The notes beneath the pieces were generated by a model that was not told the origin of the DNA, did no database searches, and was given only the letters and a program-made list of their open reading frames with translations. 64,000 nucleotides of DNA from Flavicella sp042091695 (GTDB lineage: Bacteria > Bacteroidota > Bacteroidia > Flavobacteriales > Flavobacteriaceae): positions 13,695-77,694 of the forward strand of contig JBELHA010000004.1 in assembly GCA_042091695.1 (NCBI GenBank), given 5' to 3'. How positions within the stretch are numbered: position 1 is the first letter of the stretch; each line of letters starts with the position of its first letter. Positions 53,018-62,208 of the stretch are shown here, piece after piece. The position numbers were made by a program, and so were the translations under genes.

Positions 53018-53434
53018 ATGAAATTAAAAATTTTAAAAATTTCAGCAATTCTAACCGGTTTCATTGGAACCATCTTATTGAATCGTTTTGTAGAGGGGGG
53101 GACATTTTTTATGTCTTTGATTCTGGTCATGCTCCTATTAACCGTTTATTTTGCCCTAAAATGCAGTGTGAATTTAAAAACAAATAACGCGATTGCTATC
53201 AAAATGCTACCGCTTATCAATGAAAGTGGTATTTTAGCGCTATCACTCGGATTTATGAGTGCTTTTTTGGGGCTAATCACCGCAATCGATATACTTGAAG
53301 CAAGTGGAGAAGCAGCTCCAGCTATTGTGGCAGGAGGTTTAAAAATTGCATTGCTTTCTCCTTTATTTGGTTTGTTTACCTTTTCGGTTTCCAAAGTATC
53401 TATTTTGGTGTTGAGAATTCTTCTAAAACAATAA
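53018..53434 (+). CDS. MotA/TolQ/ExbB-like small membrane protein, copy 2
   Basis: A 138-residue protein with four hydrophobic segments (about 7-26, 31-48, 73-95, 105-130). Helices 3 and 4, GILALSLGFMSAFLGLITAIDIL and the following IVAGGLKIALLSPLFGLFTF, carry the Gly/Ala-rich pattern of ExbB/TolQ/MotA channel helices. The large cytoplasmic parts of true ExbB are missing and no ExbD/TolR partner is adjacent. It is a close paralogue of the gene just upstream, so the pair arose by tandem duplication. It starts 36 bp after copy 1. Confidence 0.75.
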   Translation: MKLKILKISAILTGFIGTILLNRFVEGGTFFMSLILVMLLLTVYFALKCSVNLKTNNAIAIKMLPLINESGILALSLGFMSAFLGLITAIDILEASGEAAPAIVAGGLKIALLSPLFGLFTFSVSKVSILVLRILLKQ

Positions 53435-53442
53435 ATATTACC

Positions 53443-53865
53443 ATGGTACTATCAAAAAAAGAAATTTCAATTCTTATTGAAATTGTATTTTCCGTTTTAT
53501 TTGCAATCGTTTACCTTCCGTTTTTTTATAAAAATCAGGTTACTTCCTATGTTTTTGGTGATTTGATACAACAAGCAATAGAAATTATACTCTTTGTTGC
53601 CGTTTATTTCACAATTACCTATGGGCTTCTTGAGGTATCTTATAAGGCCAAAACCACAAACGACGAAAGAGACGATATGATTCATTCTAAATCATATAAA
53701 TTGGGCTATATTTTGTATGAAATTATCCTGTTTGTATGTATTGGAATCCTGATCAATTCGCCAAATACTCCAAACGGAGCTATTGTTTTTTCGATTCTCG
53801 TATTGGTGCTGAGTGTTTCATTTGTAAAATCAACCTATCAATTTTACCTTTATAGAACTTTCTGA
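53443..53865 (+). CDS. DUF2178-like four-helix membrane protein
   Basis: A 140-residue protein with four predicted membrane helices (about 8-27, 38-60, 84-104, 110-130) and a cytoplasmic loop containing TTNDERDDMIHSKSYKLGY. The DERDxxI motif is typical of DUF2178-type proteins that are regularly encoded beside small XRE regulators. It starts 8 bp after the ExbB-like gene and ends 1 bp before the XRE gene. Function is unknown, but the pairing with the regulator is a known arrangement. Confidence 0.8.
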   Translation: MVLSKKEISILIEIVFSVLFAIVYLPFFYKNQVTSYVFGDLIQQAIEIILFVAVYFTITYGLLEVSYKAKTTNDERDDMIHSKSYKLGYILYEIILFVCIGILINSPNTPNGAIVFSILVLVLSVSFVKSTYQFYLYRTF

Positions 53866-53866
53866 C

Positions 53867-54067
53867 ATGATTTTAAAAAATAATCTTAAGGAATTGCGGC
53901 AAAAAAAAGGGTATACTCAGGAGAAGTTTGCAAAATCTCTCAATGTGAGTCGTCAGACTATTATTTCTATTGAGCGTTACCGCTACAAACCTAGTTTGGA
54001 ATTGGGTATGAAAATGGCTGCTGTACTTCAGGTAAAAGTCGAAGATCTTTTTTATTTTAAGGGATAA
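53867..54067 (+). CDS. XRE-family helix-turn-helix regulator
   Basis: A 66-residue single-domain Cro/CI-type DNA-binding protein: LKELRQKKGYTQEKFAKSLNVSRQTIISIERYRYKPSL. Small regulators of this type commonly control their own operon together with a neighbouring membrane protein. The two GTAAAG-N4-CTTTAC palindromes at the operon head are the natural candidate sites. A terminator follows. Confidence 0.93.
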   Translation: MILKNNLKELRQKKGYTQEKFAKSLNVSRQTIISIERYRYKPSLELGMKMAAVLQVKVEDLFYFKG

Positions 54068-54087
54068 TTATTACAAATAAAATAAAG

Positions 54088-54116
54088 CCCTAATCATTCA
54101 AAAGGTTAGGGTTTTT
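54088..54116. terminator. Terminator after the XRE gene
   Basis: CCCTAATC pairs with GGTTAGGG (one T-G wobble) across an 8-nt loop, followed by TTTTTC. It lies between the XRE gene and the convergent AraC/TPR gene. Confidence 0.75.
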
Positions 54117-54133
54117 CGTTCAGTTTTAATTTG

Positions 54134-56233
54134 TTACAAGAGTCGTTTTTCCTTCAGGGATTTTTTCAATCGGTGGTGGTTGTTCCAAAATTTCTTCTCG
54201 ATTTTTTCGTGGAGTAGATCGTAAGTAGGCTGGTCTTTTAGAAGTTTCATCAATGGATCTATTTCAAAGAACAGCAGGACCCAATATTGGTAATTGTTTT
54301 GAGTAGCAAATAGCTGAAATTTCTCCATGGCAAGTTTAGGTTTTTGTTGCTGTAGGTAAAGCATTGCCAAACTAATAGATTGGTAGATTGATGTATCTTT
54401 TTCGCAATAGGTAGCATAGGTTTTGTAAAAATCTTGAGCTGCTTCTATTTTCCCCATTTTTTCATAGACAATACCTATTTTTAGGTTTTCTTGAGGGTAT
54501 ACATAAAGTTTCTTTTTTTCTTTCAGTTGCACAAACTTTTTATAGTAATAAAAAGCACTGTCGTATTTTTCTTGGAAGTAATAAAATTTTCCTACTTCTT
54601 GAAGTATGTCCATACGAGTCATGTCTTTTTTCCATTCAGACACCAAATTTGCTGTGGCTTTTGTTATATTTTGATCCTTTGCATAGTGTATAAATACTTT
54701 TAAATAAGGAGCATAGTAATTTTCAGAATTGTTGTCTAACGATAATTTTAGATATTTTTCTGCCTCTTTTGTAAATCCATTTTGAATGAACGCATTGCTC
54801 AAGGCCAAATACATATAACTCTTCTGTATGGAGTCATTTGCTTCACTACTGAGTTGTAACCCTTTCAAAGCATATTGCAAGTATTTTCCTGTATCCGGAA
54901 TCACACGTCCATACATATCAGCGAGAAGCTGTACTACAGCATTGGAATTAGGATTGTATTCTAGGGCTTTATCCAAATGAGGTATCGCCAGTTTGAAATC
55001 ACCTTCACTAATATAGTAGAGAGCCTTGGCAATAAGACTTTCACTTGCAGTAGCATCGTATAATAATGCTTTGTCAGCATTGTTGTTAAGTTGATCTACA
55101 TGCTTTTTTTCTATTTTATTGAGGTCTAGGTAATAGTAAGCTAGCGCAATCTTTGCATGTGCAAGTGCAAATTCAGTATCTTCTTCCAACGCTTTTTCAA
55201 ACAATACGATAGCACTTTTCAAGCCTTGTTCAGTTTCTTTTTTAAACACCTCAAGTCCTTTCAGGTAAAAATCATAAGCTACCAAATTTTCGGTCGGTTG
55301 TTTGTCAATCTGTTTTTGTTCTTCTGGCGTAACGGTTACTTTGATTGCTTCCGTTATTTTTGTAGCCACCTCATTTTGTAGGGAGAAAATATCCAGCATT
55401 TTTCGATTGTACTGTTTAGACCACACTTGTGTATCATTAGTGGCATCTATCAACTGAATGTGCAACACTACCTGCTTACCATAAAGTTGTCCACTCCCTT
55501 CAACAAGGTACTTAACATTGAGTTCTTCGGCAATTTCCTTGACACTCTTGTCGGTAGTTCTGTATTTTTCTACAGAAGTTCGGCTGATGACACGTAGGTC
55601 TTGAATCTTTTGTAAATTATTGAGGGTAGACTCCATCAGACCGTTTACAAAATAGAGGTTATTGCTGTCGGAACTCATATTTTTAAAGGGCAATACAGCA
55701 ATGGATTTTTGAGCAGATATTATTTCATTTTTACGAGAGACCTCTTGTCTAGAAAAAATCAGAATTACTGTAACTAGAACTAATAAAACGGCAGCAATAC
55801 TTTGGAGTTGTTTGCGGTTCCAGTTCAAGGGATTGTTTGTTTCAGATTTGTTTGTAGTACTTTTCTGACTCGTTATTGAATCGGTTATTTCAATCTTTGT
55901 TTCTTTTCTGCTTTCACCTGGTGAAAACCCATATAAGTCTTTAAAGCATTTGATAAAATAGGAATTGCTACTGAATCCTACTTGAAAAGAAATTTCAGAA
56001 ATACTGAGTTCCGTTTCATCAAGCATTTCCTGACTTTTTTTAAGGCGAACTTCACGAATAAACTGACTGGCACTTCTGCCTGTTTGTTTTTTTATCTTAC
56101 GCAACAAGTTAGAGCGACTCATGTGCATGAGATCTGCCAATTCTGAAACACCAAATTGCGCATCAGAAAGATGCTCTAAAATGAGTGCTACTACTTGCTC
56201 AATAAATTTCTCAGGATATGTATTGATAGACAT
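54134..56233 (-). CDS. Membrane-bound AraC-type regulator with TolB-like and TPR regions
   Basis: 699 residues. An AraC helix-turn-helix domain occupies the N-terminus (about 1-115, with SELADLMHMSRSNLLRKIKK and SEISFQVGFSSNSYFIKCFKD). A linker and one transmembrane helix (about 146-168) follow. Next is a segment like the TolB/adenylate-cyclase-associated domain (about 180-320, SIAVLPFKNMSSDSNN, YLVEGSGQLYGKQVVLHIQLIDA), then TPR repeats (about 335-660). The DNA-binding end is cytoplasmic and the TPR region most probably periplasmic, so it is a one-component membrane sensor. Targets may be the divergent ankyrin/acyltransferase genes. Confidence 0.88.
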   Translation of the reverse strand: MSINTYPEKFIEQVVALILEHLSDAQFGVSELADLMHMSRSNLLRKIKKQTGRSASQFIREVRLKKSQEMLDETELSISEISFQVGFSSNSYFIKCFKDLYGFSPGESRKETKIEITDSITSQKSTTNKSETNNPLNWNRKQLQSIAAVLLVLVTVILIFSRQEVSRKNEIISAQKSIAVLPFKNMSSDSNNLYFVNGLMESTLNNLQKIQDLRVISRTSVEKYRTTDKSVKEIAEELNVKYLVEGSGQLYGKQVVLHIQLIDATNDTQVWSKQYNRKMLDIFSLQNEVATKITEAIKVTVTPEEQKQIDKQPTENLVAYDFYLKGLEVFKKETEQGLKSAIVLFEKALEEDTEFALAHAKIALAYYYLDLNKIEKKHVDQLNNNADKALLYDATASESLIAKALYYISEGDFKLAIPHLDKALEYNPNSNAVVQLLADMYGRVIPDTGKYLQYALKGLQLSSEANDSIQKSYMYLALSNAFIQNGFTKEAEKYLKLSLDNNSENYYAPYLKVFIHYAKDQNITKATANLVSEWKKDMTRMDILQEVGKFYYFQEKYDSAFYYYKKFVQLKEKKKLYVYPQENLKIGIVYEKMGKIEAAQDFYKTYATYCEKDTSIYQSISLAMLYLQQQKPKLAMEKFQLFATQNNYQYWVLLFFEIDPLMKLLKDQPTYDLLHEKIEKKFWNNHHRLKKSLKEKRLL

Positions 56234-56470
56234 GGTATTTTGTAGTATATCAAATATAGAAATTTATATTGAAACGATAGATCCGTTTTGCACAAGAATT
56301 AGTAGCTTTAAAACAGTCATTTGCATCATAATTGATACTTATGCGTCATAATTTTCAAGCCATCATCAAACTTGATACATGCTGCAACACCATTGTTTAA
56401 TGAGATATGGCCATTAGTAAGATATTTGTAATTCAAAAAATTTAAATAATTATAATCTTAAAATCAAATT

Positions 56471-57064
56471 ATGAAAACTCAAAAATTCAACACCCTAATG
56501 ACAGCTGTACAACTGCTATTTTTTACGCTTTTAATTACAAGTTCTTGTGCTGAAGCAAATAACAATAAACAGACAAGCAACAGAGTTTTGTCATCGAAAT
56601 CGGCAGTAACACCAAATTTAGATATACACACTGCGGTATTGACAGGTAATTTAAAAGTCGTACAAGAGCATATTGCAGCGGGAACAGATCTCAATCAAAA
56701 AGAACCCATGTCAGGATCGACACCTTTAATGTCAGCGGCTACATTCAACAAACCTGAAATTGCCAGAGCACTTATAGAGGCACAAGTCGATTTGTCAATA
56801 AAAAACAATGACGGAGGAACGGCATTGCACACAGCGGTGTTTTTTGGACGTGTTGAAATTGTTGAAATGTTGATAGCTGCAAATGCAGACAAAAACATTC
56901 GTAATAATTTTGGAGCAACTCCAAGAGAGATAGCACTAGCTGATTTCAATCAAATGAAACCTGTTTATGAAATGTTGACGCAACAATTACAACCACTAGG
57001 ATTTACACTTGATTTGAACGCATTGCAAAAAGCACTTCCAATAGTGGCAGGACTATTACAATAA
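56471..57064 (+). CDS. Ankyrin-repeat lipoprotein
   Basis: A 197-residue protein with a lipoprotein signal peptide (lipobox ITSSC, Cys26) followed by about three to four ankyrin repeats (about 52-165; GSTPLMSAATFNKPEIARAL, GGTALHTAVFFGRVEIVEML and GATPREIALA are the loop/helix signatures). Exported ankyrin proteins usually mediate protein contacts. It lies 7 bp upstream of an acyltransferase gene, so they are probably an operon, divergent from the AraC/TPR regulator 237 bp away. Confidence 0.88.
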   Translation: MKTQKFNTLMTAVQLLFFTLLITSSCAEANNNKQTSNRVLSSKSAVTPNLDIHTAVLTGNLKVVQEHIAAGTDLNQKEPMSGSTPLMSAATFNKPEIARALIEAQVDLSIKNNDGGTALHTAVFFGRVEIVEMLIAANADKNIRNNFGATPREIALADFNQMKPVYEMLTQQLQPLGFTLDLNALQKALPIVAGLLQ

Positions 57065-57070
57065 TATTAA

Positions 57071-58162
57071 ATGAAACGAATGAAAACTACTGAAAGAAGA
57101 TATGATATAGATTGGCTGCGTGTAATTGCGATAGGATTATTGTTAATATATCATATAGCGATTGTATTTCAACCTTGGGCACTGTTTATAGGATTCATAA
57201 AAAGTGAAACATCTTTAGAAGGAATCTGGTATCCGATGACAATGCTAAATGTGTGGCGGATTCCTCTATTGTTTTTTGTGTCGGGTATGGGAGTTTTCTT
57301 TGCCATGAAAAAAAGAAATTGGCAGCAATTACTCTTGGACAGAGCAAAGCGAATTTTACTTCCTTTTGTGTTTGGATATGTAGCCATTACACCTCTTCAC
57401 ATGTATGTATTTCAATCCCATTATAACATGCCTTTGACATATTTTTCTAGCAGTGGTCATTTGTGGTTCTTGGGCAATATAATTGTATATGTTCTGTTGT
57501 TGTTTCCGCTTTTTTACTATTTACAAAAAAATGATAACAATCTATTTAAAAGACTTCTGTCAAAACTTATGACTACTGGAGTAGGACCATTTTGTATCTC
57601 CTTGTTTTTTGTGTTGGAAGTGTATTTTGTACAACCACAAATATTTGAAATGTACGCACAGAATTGGCACGGATTTTTCAACGGTTTTTTAGCATTTTTT
57701 TTCGGCTATCTCTTTGTATACATCGGAAATTCATTTTGGCAAACTGTTTCCAAATGGACGTGGGGGTATGTTTGCCTAGCTTTACTACTTTTTGCTATTC
57801 GTTTCATAGGTGTAGCCCCACAATCTGCAATGTACACAACAGCAATTGAATCAATTTGTTGGATATTGGGAGTGTTTGGATTGGGCTATCGCTATCTCAA
57901 CAAACCAAGTGCGGCCTTACATTATCTAAGTACAGCAGTATATCCTATTTATATCATTCATATGTTTGTTTTGTATGTGGGTAGCTGGTTGCTATTGCCT
58001 TTGGATATGCATCCTATGTTGCAATTTGTAGCTATTACACTTTTTACTTTTTTATGCTGTTTTTTGATTTATGAATTCATTTTGAAACGCGTTGCACTTT
58101 TACGTCCCTTGTTTGGCCTTTCTTGGACTTTTAAAAAAACAAAAAATTATATCAAGGTATAG
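57071..58162 (+). CDS. Acyltransferase family 3 membrane protein
   Basis: A 363-residue polytopic protein with about ten membrane helices. The N-terminal block RYDIDWLRVIAIGLLLIYH holds the family His, and LFFVSGMGVFFAMKKRNWQQLLLDRAKRILLPFVFGY is a second conserved block, as in acyltransferase_3/OpgC-type enzymes that O-acylate sugars or lipids. Substrate unknown. It is translated immediately after the ankyrin lipoprotein. Confidence 0.9.
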   Translation: MKRMKTTERRYDIDWLRVIAIGLLLIYHIAIVFQPWALFIGFIKSETSLEGIWYPMTMLNVWRIPLLFFVSGMGVFFAMKKRNWQQLLLDRAKRILLPFVFGYVAITPLHMYVFQSHYNMPLTYFSSSGHLWFLGNIIVYVLLLFPLFYYLQKNDNNLFKRLLSKLMTTGVGPFCISLFFVLEVYFVQPQIFEMYAQNWHGFFNGFLAFFFGYLFVYIGNSFWQTVSKWTWGYVCLALLLFAIRFIGVAPQSAMYTTAIESICWILGVFGLGYRYLNKPSAALHYLSTAVYPIYIIHMFVLYVGSWLLLPLDMHPMLQFVAITLFTFLCCFLIYEFILKRVALLRPLFGLSWTFKKTKNYIKV

Positions 58163-58350
58163 CTACTGAAATTTAACTTTTGTAAAATACAAAAGCAGTA
58201 AAAGAAACTTCTTTTAAAATCTATTGTTACTGTGGTGTTTGTCTTTAAAATTATAAGACATGCATCACAGTTTTTTATGACAACTTGGTGAAGTTTTTGA
58301 TCAAGGGAGGCTTGAGATGTATTTATTTTAAAAAAAAATGTTCTAAAAAG

Positions 58351-59250
58351 TTATTTGGAATCGGGTGTATTATGTAAATTTTCAATCAATGTTCCCAATT
58401 TATAATAGTCAAATAAATAGAGATTTACATAGCCTCTGCTTAGAAGAAAAACGACCAATGGTTTTGAGATTACAAATGAAAGATTTACAATTTTCTCAAA
58501 TTTCCTTACTTTTTCATAGAATTTCAAAATACTAATATCACCTATCAGTTCCTTGTTATATTTTGTGAAATTCAAAATTTCAATAAGATTGATGATGCTA
58601 TCCTTTGTTTTATTGAGGAAGGCTTTGTTCGTTTCTACATCACCATTGACAACAGGGTTTTCTATGTGGGTTATGGTAATGTTTTGGTTTTTTAATGCAA
58701 ACCCAAAAAGCGTGTCTTCATGTCCATATTTTACAATACGTTCGTCAAATGTGTTTGCTTCAAAAATCTTTTTATGAATTAAAAAATTATTGGTCATAAA
58801 AGATTTGTTAGGAAATTCTTTTCTGACTGTACACGGTTGACTTTCTCTTAAAACGCCGTATTTCCAACTCAATCTTTGTTCTCTTTTAGGGAGGGAAGGT
58901 TCGTAGATCCTTCCTCCATAGACTACACTTGGTTGTTGTTTTATAATTTCAATATAATTCTTTAAAAAACGAGGTGAACTTACCAAAGAATCACAATCTA
59001 GAAACAGTAAATAATCGTATTTTACATACTGTAAAAATAAGTTTCTGATTCTTGCCCGGCCGATATTTTCAGGCAATTCAATGTAGGTGACTTTTTCACA
59101 TGCAATCTTGTTGCTCTGCTTAAAATCTTTAGAACCATCATCAATTACTATAATTTCACAAGGCACTTGCAAAGCCTCCAATTGACGTGACAGTTCTTGT
59201 AGCAGAACGTTTATGTCAAAATTATAAACTGGGATACAGATGGAGAGCAT
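58351..59250 (-). CDS. Glycosyltransferase family 2 protein
   Basis: A 299-residue GT-A fold enzyme: ICIPVYNFDINVLLQEL, IVIDDGSKDF, ENIGRARIRNLF and the metal-binding LFLDCDSLVSS (DxD-like). The C-terminal 90 residues are hydrophobic in part and may be membrane-associated. It transfers a sugar from a nucleotide donor to an unknown acceptor. Its neighbours are not glycan genes of one pathway, so no product can be named. Confidence 0.9.
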   Translation of the reverse strand: MLSICIPVYNFDINVLLQELSRQLEALQVPCEIIVIDDGSKDFKQSNKIACEKVTYIELPENIGRARIRNLFLQYVKYDYLLFLDCDSLVSSPRFLKNYIEIIKQQPSVVYGGRIYEPSLPKREQRLSWKYGVLRESQPCTVRKEFPNKSFMTNNFLIHKKIFEANTFDERIVKYGHEDTLFGFALKNQNITITHIENPVVNGDVETNKAFLNKTKDSIINLIEILNFTKYNKELIGDISILKFYEKVRKFEKIVNLSFVISKPLVVFLLSRGYVNLYLFDYYKLGTLIENLHNTPDSK

Positions 59251-59738
59251 GGTGTGTTTTTTAAAAATTCAAAATATGAAGTATGTGCCGTCAAAAGTCA
59301 AAAAGGGTATAAAAGATTTAACACAAACCAATTTAAAAATTATTTGTATGTTTTTTAACGCAATGTACAACCTATTTTAAATTGTAAAAACTAAAAGCCG
59401 AAAAAAAATGACTTTTTTTATATAGTAAATAGCCTTTCTAAAAGCCCATTAAGAGTTTGGTTAAAAGTGTTTTACACAAGACATTGCCCTTTGGAATTGG
59501 TTTACCTATGAGAGGAATATTTAAAATAGCTGAGTTGGCGAGTGTCATTTATTCCCAAATTGATTGTGAGGTTTTACATAGAGTTAGGTGATGTTTCTAA
59601 CCGCAAAAAACAATAAGTTTAAGAGTTATTCGATTCCACATAAAATATATTTTTAGATTTTTGGTAGGTTATGATGATAGAAAGTACTTTTTTTAGAGCT
59701 ATTTTATAGTTCATATTGTCATTTGTAGAGTTGGGACT
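59251..59738. other. Intergenic region without a recognisable gene
   Basis: Nearly 490 bp, AT-rich. I see no long frame, hairpin terminator or RNA gene; short plus-strand frames (for example one of 27 codons) do not look coding. Confidence 0.5.
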
Positions 59739-60578
59739 TTATTTGTCCAACAATAAAACAGAATTTGCAACCAACCTTTCACCTTTTTTATCACTTACTG
59801 TGTTTACAATTCCTTTCTCTTTGGTCCATAATACAGAAGAGCCTCCACCGTCCAGATTGATAGCATCTACACAACCAATATTTTTTAAAAAATATTGCGT
59901 CTCATGCAAGTTCATTCCAGCTGCGTTTTCATTTCTTCCCTCAATGCAAACAAAGACAATGGCATCTTTTGTTTTTCCCAAACAAGTTCTAGGGTGGCGT
60001 TTGTTGACAAGTTTTAGTTTTGGTAATTTTTGTGTTTTGGATTTCCGGAGTAGAAGGGGACCCGCTACCAATACAAATGCTTCGTCATTGGAGCCACTAT
60101 AAAAATCTTGTCCTTTGCTACTTTCTATTTTCAATTCCTGTTGTTTTGTAAATACAATTGCTGCATTGATCAAACTTTCTGGTTTTCCCCATTTTGTGTT
60201 TGAAGGGCTATTTTTACTAATTACAGTATCATTGTTTTCAATGTAGGTGACACTACCACCTTTGTTAACATCAAAGAATCCACCATTAATTGCAGCAATA
60301 GCATTGTTTTCTTTTGCCCTTTGACTGGTTTTTTCTAAATCTTCTTTATGCAAGGCTATTTTAAGTGTTTGCCCATCAAGGGACTCGAAGGGAATACTTA
60401 AAACATGTATAATTTGCTTGCTATTGAAAAGTGTATCCGTTTGAATTTTTGTGATGGAAATTTTGGATTCTTTCTTTTTAGTAGTTGAATTTGAAACCGT
60501 TTTTTTCGATGCTACACAACTTATTTGTGTGCTCAGTATCAGTGCTAGGATGATGCGATACACGTTTGTATTTTTCAT
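59739..60578 (-). CDS. Phosphodiester glycosidase (NAGPA-like) lipoprotein
   Basis: A 279-residue protein with a lipoprotein signal (lipobox ISC, Cys21) and a NAGPA domain: AAINGGFFDVNKGGSVTYI, PRTCLGKTKDAIVFVCIEGR and AINLDGGGSSVLWT are the family blocks. NAGPA-type domains hydrolyse phosphodiester-linked sugars, for example uncovering mannose-6-phosphate in animals or acting on cell-wall polymers in bacteria. The natural substrate here is unknown. Confidence 0.9.
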   Translation of the reverse strand: MKNTNVYRIILALILSTQISCVASKKTVSNSTTKKKESKISITKIQTDTLFNSKQIIHVLSIPFESLDGQTLKIALHKEDLEKTSQRAKENNAIAAINGGFFDVNKGGSVTYIENNDTVISKNSPSNTKWGKPESLINAAIVFTKQQELKIESSKGQDFYSGSNDEAFVLVAGPLLLRKSKTQKLPKLKLVNKRHPRTCLGKTKDAIVFVCIEGRNENAAGMNLHETQYFLKNIGCVDAINLDGGGSSVLWTKEKGIVNTVSDKKGERLVANSVLLLDK

Positions 60579-60621
60579 GCTATTGATTTTTATTTAAGCT
60601 TCCAATATTTAAAATTAAGAG

Positions 60622-61707
60622 TTACCAAGGCTCATTTTTAAAATTATTTTGCATGGCATATTTTATTGTTTCGCCTAAATATTCTTCAAGATTGTATTTT
60701 GGTATTGGAATTACTGTATCCAAAACTTCGGTGTCAAATTCATAGGGTTCGGCTAATAAATACGAGGATAAATGATTTCCAATGGTAGCATAATAATAGC
60801 TTTCAATTTTATTTTTTGCGTTAATTTTATCATTGCTAACATTGTCAATGATGGTGTAATTTTTAAAATTTACAGCCTCCATAATTTTTGCAATACCCTT
60901 AGAAAGATTTGTACATGTATTGTGAACAATATTCAATTGTGCGATATCCATCAAAAACACTTTGGATATCACTTTAGCAACATAATCCGTAGGAATGATA
61001 TTCAATCCTGTTTTTGTGTTTGCAGAAATACGGATAGAAGAATTTTCAACCAGTGGGTTTTTATAGAAGAATTTACCTAATAAATAGTACACTAGGTATT
61101 TAGAAATGTAATATTTAGGATTGCTATATATATTCCCCCCTAAAACACTAGGTCTTAGAATTTGTATGGGAATATTGTGATTTTTTTCTTGAAGCAAAAA
61201 TTTTTCAGTCAAGTGTTTCGATTCCTCATATGCATTTCTATAAGTAGAAGCTGTGTTTGTATGATAGTCGTTTTGAATAGTACCTCCAATTTCTCCTATT
61301 GCAAATGCAGTACTGATATAAGTGAATTTTGAAATAAAGTCCTTAAAAGTTCCAAATAACGTTTTGGTGAATTCTAGATTTTCATCAAATATAGATTGAC
61401 GTTGTTTTTCATCCGTCGTGAGGTTTACAAAACCAGCAGAGTGAATAAAATAATTTTTATCACCTGATATAAGATAGTCTTCAGGCTTTAAAAATGCTTC
61501 AGGATCATACACAAATACTTTATCCTCAATATTTTCAAAACTACTAAAGGCATCACTCTTTATCAATTTTTCAAATCTCTCTTTGGCATTCACATGCTTT
61601 TTGTCTCTAATCAGCAGGTGTATTTTCTCAATATCATTGTTTTTTAATAATTCTATTAAAATTTGAGATCCTAAGATTCCAGTTACACCGGTTACAATTA
61701 AATTCAT
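60622..61707 (-). CDS. Extended SDR, thioester-reductase/male-sterility-like NAD-binding protein
   Basis: A 361-residue protein (start at MNLIVTGVTGILG, 61707; a longer frame adds 14 atypical residues). The cofactor loop is TGVTGILG. The catalytic YxxxK is YEESK in NAYEESKHLTEKF, and ISTAFA provides the Ser strand. Related proteins reduce acyl thioesters or act as sugar epimerases. No carrier-protein domain is fused. An exact -7 box (minus-strand TATTTTTG, 61724-61731) lies 16 bp upstream with a TTG at about the -33 position. Confidence 0.87.
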   Translation of the reverse strand: MNLIVTGVTGILGSQILIELLKNNDIEKIHLLIRDKKHVNAKERFEKLIKSDAFSSFENIEDKVFVYDPEAFLKPEDYLISGDKNYFIHSAGFVNLTTDEKQRQSIFDENLEFTKTLFGTFKDFISKFTYISTAFAIGEIGGTIQNDYHTNTASTYRNAYEESKHLTEKFLLQEKNHNIPIQILRPSVLGGNIYSNPKYYISKYLVYYLLGKFFYKNPLVENSSIRISANTKTGLNIIPTDYVAKVISKVFLMDIAQLNIVHNTCTNLSKGIAKIMEAVNFKNYTIIDNVSNDKINAKNKIESYYYATIGNHLSSYLLAEPYEFDTEVLDTVIPIPKYNLEEYLGETIKYAMQNNFKNEPW

Positions 61708-61723
61708 TGTTTTATATTTTGTG

Positions 61724-61731
61724 CAAAAATA
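61724..61731 (-). promoter_or_regulatory. Putative -7 element before the SDR-like gene
   Basis: Minus-strand TATTTTTG, exact TAnnTTTG, with TTG about 15 bp upstream, slightly short for the usual spacing. Confidence 0.45.
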
Positions 61732-62100
61732 GTTCTTTAGAAGAAGCAATAAGGATATTTTTTCATATTACTATAGATTTTTTTTATGTTGTTTTTTAAA
61801 GAATATGCTATTCTAGCTTACAAATGAAAATCAATCAATCATTTAGAAATGGGGTCAACATACTTTAGCTGATAATATTGTATGAAATAAGTCAAATCGC
61901 TAGTTTTAAGAAGTGTCTGTTTGCGATTTGAAAGTACAGTATTGCCATTTAATTTTATGTGTAATCTTAATAATATACTATTGAACGGGTACTTATTTTC
62001 CAACACAATAAGTGTTATTATTAGTTGTATAAAGGGGGTTTAGTGGTTTTAGGTGTATTTAAGGTGTAGTTTTTGTCTTGACTTTGCTTATATTTAATAA

Positions 62101-62122
62101 ATAGTGCTATAAAGCGCACTAT
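62101..62122. promoter_or_regulatory. Inverted repeat 1 upstream of hipB
   Basis: ATAGTGC, an 8-nt spacer, GCACTAT: perfect 7-bp arms. It shares the AGTGC half-site with inverted repeat 2 and is 61 bp from it, centre to centre. Candidate HipB operator. Confidence 0.55.
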
Positions 62123-62157
62123 ATATGTTTTTAAGAGTCTAGAATATATTTCAGGCC

Positions 62158-62187
62158 TCTAAAAGTGCATTTAAATACACTTTTAGA
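62158..62187. promoter_or_regulatory. Inverted repeat 2 upstream of hipB, candidate operator
   Basis: TCTAAAAGTG-N10-CACTTTTAGA. The 10-nt centre is itself nearly palindromic (ATTTAAAT), so 28 of 30 positions are symmetrical. It ends 21 bp before the -7 box at 62209-62216, which places it over the -33 region. Confidence 0.7.
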
Positions 62188-62208
62188 TGTTTTTTATGAA
62201 ATATTTCT

